From NCBI RefSeq assembly GCF_003853645.1, contig NZ_QTPO01000005.1, forward strand, positions 124,001 through 188,000: DNA of 64,000 nucleotides. The letters run 5' to 3'. Below are positions 19,866 through 27,778 of the stretch, one piece after another; positions within the stretch are counted from its first letter, which is position 1, and each line of letters opens with the position of its first letter. The DNA is from Burkholderia sp. Bp9143 (GTDB taxonomy: Bacteria; Pseudomonadota; Gammaproteobacteria; Burkholderiales; Burkholderiaceae). The position numbers were made by a program, and so were the translations under genes. The notes under the pieces are model-generated. The model saw only the letters and a program-made list of their open reading frames with translations, was not told the DNA's origin and made no database searches.

Positions 19866-20351
19866 ATGACTCCCCTCACCGTCATTCACGTGAACGGCCC
19901 GATCAACAGCGGCAAGACGACGATCGGTCGAGCACTCGCACGCGTGCTGCCCGACGCGCGCTTCATCGACGGCGACGATCACGACGCGCCCGACGACGTC
20001 CCGTTCGACGTGCAGTGGGCGATCGCGCTGGAGCGCCTCGTCACGCAGATCGCGAACGCGCGCGAGCGTCATCTGGTGATCGCCTATCCGATCGGCGACG
20101 CGGAATTCGAACGACTGCGCGCGGCCTGCGACGCACGCGATGCGCGCCTCTTCGTCGTCACGCTCGCGCCGCCCGAAGCGGTCGCGGCGTCGGATCGCGG
20201 CACGCGCGCGCTGACGGACTGGGAGCGGAAACGTATCGCCGAGATGTACCGGGAGGGATATGCGGCGCGCGTGTTCAGCGATTGCGTGATCGATACGTCG
20301 AAGGCGTCGGCCGATGCGTGCGCGCGGGAGATCGCGCCCCGCCTTCAATGA
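19866..20351 (+). CDS. Small P-loop kinase-like protein
   Basis: 161 residues with a Walker A at the start (GPINSGKTT, about 10-18) and a segment FIDGDDHD that resembles the substrate-binding region of gluconate/shikimate-type kinases. The lid-like region RALTDWERKRIAEMY follows. It probably phosphorylates a small molecule, identity unknown. Its end overlaps by 7 bp the end of the convergent MFS gene. Upstream ATGs exist in frame, but the chosen start places the P-loop at its usual position. Confidence 0.75.
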   Translation: MTPLTVIHVNGPINSGKTTIGRALARVLPDARFIDGDDHDAPDDVPFDVQWAIALERLVTQIANARERHLVIAYPIGDAEFERLRAACDARDARLFVVTLAPPEAVAASDRGTRALTDWERKRIAEMYREGYAARVFSDCVIDTSKASADACAREIAPRLQ

Positions 20352-21655
20352 TGCTGCTGCACACCCGACACGACCTGCTCGCGCGCCCCCTTGCGGCTCA
20401 GCATCAGCGTGACGACCGCCGACACCGCGAGCGTACCCGCCACCACGTACAGCCCGGCCGCATACCCGCCCGTCACATGCTTGAGCCAGCCGATCGCGAA
20501 CGGCCCGACGAACCCGCCGAGGTTGCCGATCGAGTTGATCATCGCGATCCCCGCGGCCGCGCCGGCGCCTGACAGGAACGCGCTCGGCATCGCCCACAGC
20601 GGCGCCTTCGCGGCGCTGATCCCGATGTTGACGACGACCAGCGCGAGCACGGTCAGGAGCGCGGTGCTCGCCTGCCCCGCGAACACGAAGCCGATGCAGG
20701 CCAGCACGCACGGAATCACGACGTGCCACGTGCGCTCGCCGGTGCGATCCGAATGCCGCGCCCATCCGATCATCGCGACGACTGCGGCAATGCTCGGGAT
20801 GCCGGTCAGCAGGCCCGTCTGCAACGCAGTGAAGCCGAACTGCTTGACCATCAGCGGCGCCCACAGGCCGAGCGTATAGAGCCCCGCCGACGTGCCGAAG
20901 TAGATCAGCGCGAGCGCCAGCACGCGCGGGTCACGCAGCGCCTGCCACGCGCCGGCCGTGTGTCCGGCGTGCGTGTGCCGGGCGTCAGCCTCGGACTTCA
21001 GCTTCGCGATCAGCCAGTCGCGCTCGTCCGGCTGCAGCCACGCCGCCTTCGACGGCGCATCGGTCAGGCACTTCAGCACGACGAAGCCGAGCGCGACCGC
21101 GGGCAGCGCCTCGACGATATACAGCATCTGCCAGTCGGCGAGCCCGAACATCGGCGGCATCTGCATGATCGCGCCCGACAGCGGCGAGCCGATCGCGGTC
21201 GAAATCGGCGCGGCCGCCATGAACCACGCGGCGGCCACCGCGCGCTGCTTCGCGGGAAACCACAGGCTCAGGTACAGGATGATGCCGGGGAAGAAGCCGG
21301 CTTCCGCCATGCCGAGCAGGAAGCGCAGCACGTAGAAGCTCGTCGGCCCGGCAGCGAACGCGGACACCGCCGACACGATGCCCCACGTGACCATCACGCG
21401 CGCGATCCAGATGCGTGCGCCGACGCGGTGAAGAATCAGGTTGCTCGGCACTTCGAACAGAAAGTAGCCGATGAAGAACAGGCCGCCGCCGAGTCCGAAC
21501 GCGGTCGGCGACAGGCCGATCGCCTTGTTCATCGTCATCGCCGCGAAGCCGACGTTGACGCGATCGAGAAAGCTGACGAAGTAAAGCAGCATCACGAACG
21601 GAATGATGCGCCACATCAGTTTCCGCGCGACGCGGGTTTCCAGATCCGCTTGCAT
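20345..21655 (-). CDS. MFS transporter, anion:cation symporter family (tartrate/malate-type)
   Basis: 436 residues with about 12 membrane helices. The N-terminal RKLMWRIIPFVMLLYFVSFLDRVNVGFA is typical of the ACS family (TtuB, phthalate and hexuronate permeases). A strong ribosome site (AAGGAGGAG) precedes the ATG. It follows the tartrate/D-malate dehydrogenase gene on the same strand with about 190 bp between, so it probably imports that dicarboxylate. No other transporter lies in the unit. Confidence 0.85.
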   Translation of the reverse strand: MQADLETRVARKLMWRIIPFVMLLYFVSFLDRVNVGFAAMTMNKAIGLSPTAFGLGGGLFFIGYFLFEVPSNLILHRVGARIWIARVMVTWGIVSAVSAFAAGPTSFYVLRFLLGMAEAGFFPGIILYLSLWFPAKQRAVAAAWFMAAAPISTAIGSPLSGAIMQMPPMFGLADWQMLYIVEALPAVALGFVVLKCLTDAPSKAAWLQPDERDWLIAKLKSEADARHTHAGHTAGAWQALRDPRVLALALIYFGTSAGLYTLGLWAPLMVKQFGFTALQTGLLTGIPSIAAVVAMIGWARHSDRTGERTWHVVIPCVLACIGFVFAGQASTALLTVLALVVVNIGISAAKAPLWAMPSAFLSGAGAAAGIAMINSIGNLGGFVGPFAIGWLKHVTGGYAAGLYVVAGTLAVSAVVTLMLSRKGAREQVVSGVQQHH

Positions 21656-21848
21656 GTGTCTCCTCCTTCGAGGTCGAGCCGCACGCTGTCCGCGCGTGCC
21701 CGGTGGGTGCTGGCCGGCGACACGACGAAGCGTGTGCGCCGGCGCCCGGCTCGCGTCGAATGCGCGAGTCGCGGGCAGAAAATTCGGGGGCGGTGAATCA
21801 ACGACGAACGGCTGTGCATGCGCGCGGCCGTCACCGTCGTCGTTGCCG

Positions 21849-22931
21849 TCAGGCCGCGACCGCCGCGTGCGCGACGCGCTCGCAGACGGCGGCCGTCACC
21901 TGCGCGGTCGTCGCGTTGCCGCCGAGGTCACGCGTATGCAGCGACGGGTCGGCCGTGACGGCCTCGATCGCCTGCATCACGCGCGTGGCCGCTTCCGTCT
22001 CGCCGAGATGCTCGAGCAGCATCACGACCGACCAGAACGTGCCGACCGGATTCGCGAGGCCCTTGCCCATGATGTCGAATGCGGAGCCGTGGATCGGCTC
22101 GAACATCGACGGATAGCGGCGCTCGGGATCGATGTTGCCGGTCGGCGCGATGCCGAGGCTGCCGGCCAGCGCGGCGGCGAGATCGCTGAGGATGTCCGCG
22201 TGCAGGTTGGTCGCGACGATCGTGTCGAGCGACGCCGGGCGGTTCACCATGCGCGCGGTCGCGGCGTCGACGAGTTCCTTGTCCCACGTGACGTCGGGAA
22301 ATTCCTGCGCGACCTGCTTCGCGATCTCGTCCCACATCACCATCGCGTGACGCTGCGCGTTGCTCTTCGTGATGACGGTCAGCAGCTTGCGCGGACGCGA
22401 CTGCGCGAGCCGGAACGCGAAGCGCATGATGCGTTCGACGCCGGCGCGCGTGAGGATCGACACGTCGGTCGCCGCCTCGATCGGATGCCCCTGGTGCACG
22501 CGGCCGCCGACGCCCGCGTATTCGCCCTCCGAGTTCTCGCGCACGATCACCCAGTTCAGGTCGTCCGGCCCGCAGCGCTTCAGCGGCGCGTCGATGCCGG
22601 GCAGGATGCGCGTCGGGCGCACGTTCGCATACTGGTCAAAGCCCTGGCAGATCTTCAGGCGCAGGCCCCACAGCGTCACGTGGTCGGGCACGTCGGGGTC
22701 GCCCGCCGAGCCGAACAGGATCGCGTCCTTGCCGCGCAGCGCGTCGAGACCGTCGGCCGGCATCATCGCGCCGTGCCGGCGATAGTAATCGGCGCCCCAG
22801 TCGAAATCCTCGAACTCGAACGCAAAGCGGTCGCTGCCGCGGGCCAGCGCTTCCAGCACCTGCTTGCCGGCCGGCACCACTTCCTTGCCGATGCCGTCGC
22901 CGGGAATGGTCGCGATACGGTAGGTCTTCAT
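21849..22931 (-). CDS. Tartrate dehydrogenase/decarboxylase or D-malate dehydrogenase
   Basis: 360 residues of the isocitrate/isopropylmalate dehydrogenase fold: IPGDGIGKEV at the N-terminus, the substrate loop VRENSEGEYAGVGGR and the metal-binding segment with DILSDLAAALAGSLG. The match is to TtuC/DmlA, which oxidise tartrate and D-malate with NAD and Mn2+. It is divergent from a LysR gene, as dmlA is from dmlR in E. coli, and is followed by an ACS-type carrier. Which substrate is physiological cannot be decided from sequence. Confidence 0.88.
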   Translation of the reverse strand: MKTYRIATIPGDGIGKEVVPAGKQVLEALARGSDRFAFEFEDFDWGADYYRRHGAMMPADGLDALRGKDAILFGSAGDPDVPDHVTLWGLRLKICQGFDQYANVRPTRILPGIDAPLKRCGPDDLNWVIVRENSEGEYAGVGGRVHQGHPIEAATDVSILTRAGVERIMRFAFRLAQSRPRKLLTVITKSNAQRHAMVMWDEIAKQVAQEFPDVTWDKELVDAATARMVNRPASLDTIVATNLHADILSDLAAALAGSLGIAPTGNIDPERRYPSMFEPIHGSAFDIMGKGLANPVGTFWSVVMLLEHLGETEAATRVMQAIEAVTADPSLHTRDLGGNATTAQVTAAVCERVAHAAVAA

Positions 22932-22963
22932 GCTGACATCCTCGATTGATCGTAAGCGTGAAG

Positions 22964-22986
22964 GCACTTTACCCAACTTGAAGTGC
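22964..22986. promoter_or_regulatory. LysR-type operator (GCACTT-N11-AAGTGC)
   Basis: A perfect 6-bp inverted repeat with an 11-bp centre, containing the T-N11-A core of LysR-type regulators. It sits in the 108-bp gap between the divergent dehydrogenase and LysR genes, the usual position of the recognition site. Confidence 0.7.
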
Positions 22987-23039
22987 GGGAACCGGTGCTA
23001 GAATCAAAGCATCTTTAACTTCAATTCACGAATCCCGTC

Positions 23040-23948
23040 ATGGCGGATACCGTCCAGCCGTCCGATCTCGGCTTCTTCTCGACGCTGGCCGCGTCGGGCA
23101 GCCTGAGCGCGGCCGCGCGCGAACTCGGGCTGACCGCGGCGGCCGTCAGCAAGCGGCTCACGCAGATGGAGCACCGCGCGGGCGTGACGCTCGTCAACCG
23201 CACGACGCGGCGCATGATGCTGACGCCTGAAGGCGACGTGTACCTCGACTACGCGCGCCGGATCCTCGATCAGATGGACGAGCTGGGCGAACTGCTCGGC
23301 AGCGCGAAGCAGCGGCCGAAGGGCCTGCTGCGCGTGAACGCGACGCTCGGCTTCGGGCGCAGCCACGTCGGCCCGGCGATCTCGCGCTTCGTCGCGCGCT
23401 TTCCGGAGGTGTCGGTGCAACTGCAACTGTCGGTGATGCCGCCGCCGCTCACCGACGACGCGTTCGACGTGTGCATCCGCTTCGGCGAGCCGCCCGATAC
23501 GCGCGTCGTCGCGCGGCGGCTCGCACCGAACCGGCGGCTTCTGTGCGCGGCGCCCGCGTATCTCGCACGGCACGGGACGCCGGGCACGCCGCACGAGCTG
23601 ACGCGGCACAACTGCATCGGCATCCGGCAGGGCGACGAAGGCTACGGGATCTGGCGGCTGACGAGCGGACGCGGCGCGGCACGCAACACGGAAGCCGTGC
23701 GGATCAACGGCAACCTGACGACGAACGACGGCGAGATCGCGGTGAAGTGGGCGCTCGACGGGCACGGGATCCTGATGCGTGCCGAGTGGGATATCCGCGA
23801 CTATCTGGCCGACGGGCGACTGGTCGTCGTGCTGCCCGACTATGAGACGCCGAGCGCAGATATCTACGCGGTGTATGCGCAGCGGCATCAGATGTCCGCG
23901 CGGATACGGGCGTTCGTGGATTTTCTGGCGGGGGAACTGGGCGGGTGA
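23040..23948 (+). CDS. LysR-family regulator (DmlR-like)
   Basis: 302 residues. The HTH spans about 14-45 (GSLSAAARELGLTAAAVSKRL) and is followed by a substrate-binding domain with the LNRRLLCAAPAYLARHG type segment. Sequence type and divergent placement to the dehydrogenase match DmlR of E. coli, an activator of D-malate use. It probably responds to tartrate or D-malate and binds the palindrome at 22964-22986. Confidence 0.88.
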   Translation: MADTVQPSDLGFFSTLAASGSLSAAARELGLTAAAVSKRLTQMEHRAGVTLVNRTTRRMMLTPEGDVYLDYARRILDQMDELGELLGSAKQRPKGLLRVNATLGFGRSHVGPAISRFVARFPEVSVQLQLSVMPPPLTDDAFDVCIRFGEPPDTRVVARRLAPNRRLLCAAPAYLARHGTPGTPHELTRHNCIGIRQGDEGYGIWRLTSGRGAARNTEAVRINGNLTTNDGEIAVKWALDGHGILMRAEWDIRDYLADGRLVVVLPDYETPSADIYAVYAQRHQMSARIRAFVDFLAGELGG

Positions 23949-24073
23949 CGTGGCGTGGCGGGAACGGCATCGTTACCGAAACGCGAGTATTCTGGCGAAT
24001 GGTTCAATCAATTGTCAGAGTATTTGCACCGTCTCGTCATCCCCGCCGCCGCACCAACCTTGCCGGAGCCGCC

Positions 24074-24700
24074 ATGTTCGACCTGACCACGCTCACCACC
24101 TTCACCGCCGTCGTACTGGGTCTGTTCCTGATTCCGGGCCCCGCCGTGCTGCTCGTGCTGAGCCGCACCGTGCAGGGCGGCCGCAAGACCGGCATCCTGA
24201 CCGGGCTCGGCGTCGCGAGCGGCGACTTCGTGCATACGCTGTTCGCGGCGGTCGGGCTGTCGGCGCTGCTGATGACATCTGCGCTCGCGTTCAACGTCGT
24301 GAAGCTGGTCGGCGCCGCGTACCTGATCTACCTCGGCGTGCGCGCGCTGCTCGACAGGCCGTCCGATCCGTCGCTGCCGAAAGTATCGCCCGTCACGCCG
24401 CTGAAGGCATACCTGCAGGCGATTCCCGCTGAAGTGCTGAACCCGAAGACCGCGCTGTTCTTCCTCGCGTTCATGCCGCAGTTCGTGCATCCGGAGCGCG
24501 GCTCGACGTTCGTGCAGTTCGCGGTGCTCGGGCTGATCTTCGTCGTGCTCAGCTCGCTCTACACGACGCTGATCGCGTGCTCGATCCGCCCGCTCGGCCG
24601 TCTCGTGAAGCGGCTCGCGTGGCTCACGCGCTGGCAGGGGAAGATCATCGGCTCGATCTTCATCGCGCTCGGGGTGCGCGTCGCGGTGCAGCAGCGCTGA
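24074..24700 (+). CDS. LysE/RhtB-family amino acid exporter
   Basis: 208 residues with about six membrane helices. The N-terminal LIPGPAVLLVLSRTVQGGRKTGILTGLGVASGD carries the family signature. The RhtB/LeuE group exports neutral amino acids or homoserine lactone-like compounds; the substrate here is unknown. It is followed after 12 bp by a methyltransferase gene, so the two are probably co-transcribed. Confidence 0.85.
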   Translation: MFDLTTLTTFTAVVLGLFLIPGPAVLLVLSRTVQGGRKTGILTGLGVASGDFVHTLFAAVGLSALLMTSALAFNVVKLVGAAYLIYLGVRALLDRPSDPSLPKVSPVTPLKAYLQAIPAEVLNPKTALFFLAFMPQFVHPERGSTFVQFAVLGLIFVVLSSLYTTLIACSIRPLGRLVKRLAWLTRWQGKIIGSIFIALGVRVAVQQR

Positions 24701-24712
24701 CGCGCGTTTCGC

Positions 24713-25474
24713 ATGACGTCCCACGCGGCGACCGCCGGGGAAATCCTCTATACCGATCCGCGCCTCGTCGCGGTCTACGACCGGTTCAACGCAGGCGATC
24801 GCGACTTCGCGTTCTACGCATCGCGCATTGGCGCCACGCGGCAACGGATTCTCGATCTCGGCTGCGGCACCGGCACGTTCGCGCGCCGGCTCGCGGCGAC
24901 CGGGCACGACGTCGTCGCGATCGATCCGGCACCCGCGATGATCGACCATGCGCGACGTCAGCCAGGCGCCGGGGCGGTGCGCTGGCTCGCGTGCGATCTC
25001 GACGGCCTGCCGCCCGGCGCGCCGTTCGATGCCGTCGTGATGACCGGGCACGCGTTCCAGTGCCTGCTGACCGATGCGGCCATCGACGCGACGCTGCGCG
25101 GCGTGCGGCGCGTGCTGGCCGACGACGGCCGCTACCTGTTCGAGACCCGCAACCCGCGTGTCGAGCCGTGGCTTGGCTGGACGCCGCAGGCGTCCACATC
25201 CCGCATCGATTCGCCCGAATTCGGCATCGTCGAACTGCACCACGCGGTGACTGCCGTCGACGGCCCGATCGTGTCGTTCGACACGGTCTACCGCTTTCAC
25301 CGTGACGATATGCGGGTAAAGAACGCGAGCCGGCTGCGCTTCATCGCACAGCCCGACCTGCAAGCGCGCGTGGCGGCCGCCGGCTTCTCGTCGGTCGACT
25401 GGTGCGGCGACTGGCAAGGCGCGCCGTTCGACGACGCGGCCAGCGCGGAGATCATCGCGATCTGCCGTGCGTGA
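24713..25474 (+). CDS. Class I SAM-dependent methyltransferase
   Basis: 253 residues. The SAM-binding motif I is ILDLGCGTGTFARRL (about 46-60), with DPAPAMIDHARR as motif II. The downstream part (LADDGRYLFETRN) fits small-molecule methyltransferases of the Methyltransf_25 type. Substrate unknown. It probably shares a transcript with the LysE-type exporter and ends 20 bp before the convergent rtcR. Confidence 0.82.
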   Translation: MTSHAATAGEILYTDPRLVAVYDRFNAGDRDFAFYASRIGATRQRILDLGCGTGTFARRLAATGHDVVAIDPAPAMIDHARRQPGAGAVRWLACDLDGLPPGAPFDAVVMTGHAFQCLLTDAAIDATLRGVRRVLADDGRYLFETRNPRVEPWLGWTPQASTSRIDSPEFGIVELHHAVTAVDGPIVSFDTVYRFHRDDMRVKNASRLRFIAQPDLQARVAAAGFSSVDWCGDWQGAPFDDAASAEIIAICRA

Positions 25475-25494
25475 GCGGTTGACTACACCGCCGA

Positions 25495-27111
25495 CTACCT
25501 GGCGCCCAGCGCGTCCCGCACGCCCTCCCAATCGAGCCCGAACCGAGCGAGATACTTGCGCAGCCGGTCCGCATCGTTCGGCTGCTTCTTGTTCTGCCGC
25601 GACACCGCGAACAGTGTGCGGCCGGCCTCCGACAAACTCGCCGAAACGCGGCACACGTCGAGCACGCGGTCGAGCTGCACGCGGTCGAACAGGTCGAGTT
25701 CCGCCGCGCGCGCGCCGAACACCGCATCGACGTATCCATTCAACGCTCCCTCACCGCCCGGCGACGACCACGTGCGCGTCAGCCGCTCGACCTCCTGTTC
25801 CGCAATCGCCTCGGTAATCCGCCCCGCATCGGCGAGCGTCGCCATCCGCGTGATCGATGCGGACAACTCGCGGAAGTTGCCCGCCCACGCCGCGCGCGGC
25901 GACGCCGCGAACGCGAGATAGCGCCGCTTCGCTTCCACGTTGAACCGCACCTGCTCGCCCTGCTCGCGGCCGAAACGATCAAGCTCGAATTCGAGGTTCG
26001 GCTCGATGTCCTCGCGCCGCTCGGCGAGCCCCGGCAATTCGTACGTCCACAGATTGATCCGCGCATACAGATCCTCGCGGAACGTGCCGGCCGCCACCAT
26101 CTGCCGCAAATCGCGGTGCGTGCCGGCGATCAGCTCGAAATCGCTGGTCGCCTCGACGTCCGCACCGACCGGCAGGAAGCGCTTCTCCTCGATCGCCTTC
26201 AGCAGCATCGCCTGCTCGTCGAGCCCGAGTTCGCCGATCTCGTCGAGAAACAGCAGGCCGCCGTCCGCCGCGCGCAACAAGCCCGCACGCGCGGACTGCG
26301 CGCCGGTGAACGCGCCCTTCACGTGGCCGAACAGCGTCGACATCGCCGCGTCGCCGCGCAACGTCGCGCAATTGATCTCGATGAACGGCCCCGCGAGCCG
26401 ATGGCGGCCGCGCTTCAGTTCGTACACGCGTTTCGCGAGAAACGACTTGCCGGCGCCCGTCGGACCGACGAGCAGCATCGGCGCGCGCGAGCGCACGGCC
26501 ACGCGCTCCAGCTGTTCGATCAGCACGTTGAAGCGCGCGTTGCGCGTCGCGATGCCGGCCTTCAGGAACGACACCGTCTCGTCGCGCTCACGCGTGAAGC
26601 GCTGCGCGATCCGGTTGTAGCGCGACAGGTCCAGATCGATCACCGATATCGTGCCCGGCCCGCTCGGCCCTTCGTCGGTCTGCTTCGGCGGCCCCGTCTG
26701 CACGAGGCGCGCGGGCAGGTAGCGCGCTTCCGCGAGCAGGAACCAGCAGATCTGCGCGACGTGCGTGCCGGGCGTGATGTGGATCAGGTAGTCCTCGTGT
26801 TCGAGGTCGAACGGATACGCGCGCGCGTAGTCGTGCAGCGTCGCGTAGACCTCCTCGAAATCCCACGGGTCATGGATCGTGACCGGCGTGAGCCGCACCT
26901 CGGTATGCGGCGACAGCCGCGCGAGGTCGTCGCGCACGTGATTGGCGAGACGCACGTATTCCTGCGGATACAGCAGTTCGAGCCGGTCGATCTTCAGGTC
27001 GGACTGTTCGCACAGCGAAATCGTCGGCCGCCATTTCGGGTAGCGACGCGCCGTGCGGTCGCCCTGGTCGAGCACGATGCCGAGGAAGCCGATGGCGACA
27101 GTCTTGCGCAT
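25495..27111 (-). CDS. rtcR: RtcR, sigma54-dependent activator of the RNA-repair operon
   Basis: 538 residues. The N-terminal RtcR/CARF-like sensor domain (1-180, IGFLGIVLDQGDR..., HEDYLIHITPGTHVAQI) is followed by an AAA+ domain with Walker A GPTGAGKS, the sigma54-contacting GAFTGA motif, Walker B LLFLDEIGE and the arginine-finger region. The C-terminal HTH includes SLSEAGRTLFAVSRQNKKQPN. In E. coli and Salmonella the sensor domain holds the protein inactive until damaged RNA, reported as tRNA fragments with 2',3'-cyclic phosphate, is bound. It is divergent from the slipin-rtcB operon. Confidence 0.95.
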   Translation of the reverse strand: MRKTVAIGFLGIVLDQGDRTARRYPKWRPTISLCEQSDLKIDRLELLYPQEYVRLANHVRDDLARLSPHTEVRLTPVTIHDPWDFEEVYATLHDYARAYPFDLEHEDYLIHITPGTHVAQICWFLLAEARYLPARLVQTGPPKQTDEGPSGPGTISVIDLDLSRYNRIAQRFTRERDETVSFLKAGIATRNARFNVLIEQLERVAVRSRAPMLLVGPTGAGKSFLAKRVYELKRGRHRLAGPFIEINCATLRGDAAMSTLFGHVKGAFTGAQSARAGLLRAADGGLLFLDEIGELGLDEQAMLLKAIEEKRFLPVGADVEATSDFELIAGTHRDLRQMVAAGTFREDLYARINLWTYELPGLAERREDIEPNLEFELDRFGREQGEQVRFNVEAKRRYLAFAASPRAAWAGNFRELSASITRMATLADAGRITEAIAEQEVERLTRTWSSPGGEGALNGYVDAVFGARAAELDLFDRVQLDRVLDVCRVSASLSEAGRTLFAVSRQNKKQPNDADRLRKYLARFGLDWEGVRDALGAR

Positions 27112-27144
27112 GTTTATCTCATTGGATAAGGAGCGATCTGATTG

Positions 27145-27200
27145 TATCGAAACTTCGTGTTGGCGCAATGCGGCACGCATCGACCACCAACGCTTCGATA
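27145..27200. promoter_or_regulatory. Candidate RtcR upstream activating sequence
   Basis: A split inverted repeat, TATCGAA (27145-27151) / TTCGATA (27194-27200), with an inner pair GTTGG (27159-27163) / CCAAC (27187-27191). It lies 60-115 bp upstream of the sigma54 promoter, a normal distance for an enhancer-binding protein, and just beside the rtcR start. Confidence 0.5.
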
Positions 27201-27260
27201 TGAATAATTTCCTTTTATTTTCAATGGACTAAGAATTTTTTCGAACATGGACGTGCCCGC

Positions 27261-27276
27261 TGGCACGCTCCTCGCT
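27261..27276 (+). promoter_or_regulatory. Sigma54 promoter of the slipin-rtcB operon
   Basis: TGGCACG-N4-TCGCT matches the sigma54 consensus TGGCACG-N4-TTGCA, with GG at 27262-27263 and GC at 27274-27275 exactly 12 bp apart. The predicted start of transcription is at about 27286-27288. A sigma54 promoter is expected because RtcR is a sigma54 activator. Confidence 0.8.
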
Positions 27277-27284
27277 AAATAGAA

Positions 27285-27342
27285 GGCGCCGGATGTCCCG
27301 CTGGCCCGCGAGCCAGGGTTCACAAAGCCCTGCTGGTGCGCC
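27285..27342 (+). ncRNA. tRNA-like element A (weak), at the predicted transcript 5' end
   Basis: GGCGC (27285-27289) pairs with GCGCC (27338-27342) to close the element. Inside it are CTGGC/GCCAG (27301-27316) and an alternative T-arm-like CAGGG/CCCTG (27314-27332) whose loop starts TTCA. The outer stem begins at the predicted sigma54 start site. The resemblance to tRNA is weaker than in the following elements. Confidence 0.45.
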
Positions 27343-27362
27343 GCCGCCGAACCTCGTTCGTC

Positions 27363-27379
27363 GCGGCAGCGCATGCCGC
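27363..27379 (+). ncRNA. Leader hairpin between elements A and B
   Basis: A perfect 6-bp stem, GCGGCA / TGCCGC, with the 5-nt loop GCGCA, in the transcribed leader. Confidence 0.5.
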
Positions 27380-27400
27380 CATGGACAGACGAAGGCAAAG

Positions 27401-27445
27401 GGGCGCGCGAGGCAGCCTTGTCCGGGTTCGAATCCCGGGGCGCCC
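27401..27445 (+). ncRNA. tRNA-like element B (acceptor/T-arm mini-helix)
   Basis: A T-arm with 5-bp stem CCGGG/CCCGG and the exact TTCGAAT loop (27422-27438) is stacked on a 6-bp acceptor-like stem, GGGCGC (27401-27406) / GCGCCC (27440-27445). The D and anticodon arms are replaced by about 14 nt. The 3' tail reads ACTG, not CCA. It looks like a tRNA top-half mimic or a tRNA 3' fragment. Confidence 0.7.
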
Positions 27446-27448
27446 ACT

Positions 27449-27518
27449 GTTCGGAAGCTCATTCAGGTGGAGCAGCCGGCGCGAGCCGGTGTGTGGCGGG
27501 TTCGAATCCCGTCCGAAC
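27449..27518 (+). ncRNA. tRNA-like element C (full cloverleaf mimic without anticodon)
   Basis: A 7-bp acceptor GTTCGGA (27449-27455) / TCCGAAC (27512-27518); D-arm GCTC/GAGC with a GG-containing loop (27457-27473); a middle stem CCGGC/GCCGG closed by a GCGA tetraloop (27476-27489) where the anticodon loop should be; and a T-arm CGGG-TTCGAAT-CCCG (27497-27511). The tail is GCT, not CCA. A GNRA loop cannot decode, so this is a tRNA mimic, like the effector module of bacterial Y RNAs (YrlA). Confidence 0.75.
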
Positions 27519-27519
27519 G

Positions 27520-27581
27520 CTGTCCGCAAGGACGGTCTATCGAGAGAAGCAGTACCCGCCGGTGCGGGCCGACAGGCCCGC
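27520..27581 (+). ncRNA. Two further leader hairpins upstream of the slipin gene
   Basis: CTGTCC-GCAA-GGACGG (27520-27535) has a GNRA tetraloop. GCGGGCC-GACA-GGCCCGC (27564-27581) is a perfect 7-bp stem and competes with CCCGC-CGGT-GCGGG (27555-27568). The remaining 200 nt before the slipin start show no gene. Confidence 0.55.
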
Positions 27582-27778
27582 CGCGCGTCGGACCGGTTGC
27601 GGTTCCGCGCGATCGGCCGGGCGGCCGGACGGCCCGCGCGAACGCGCACGACGACGCGATGCAGGATGCGTCGCCGCGTGCCGCCGCGCCGGACCCACGC
27701 GCCGCCCGCCCGATCGCGTCGCACCCCGATCCGTGCGATGCGTGTCGCCCGGCGGCCATTGAAGAAAAGGACAAGAAT

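Noticed and set aside
27401-27445. Element B as a tRNA 3'-end attachment site left by an integrative element
   Set aside because: No integrase, no matching direct repeat and no change of base composition nearby; position in the rtc leader explains it better. It cannot be completely excluded.
27422-27518. The tRNA-like elements as functional tRNA genes
   Set aside because: No CCA end, no anticodon loop in C (GCGA tetraloop) and no D or anticodon arm in B. They cannot decode.
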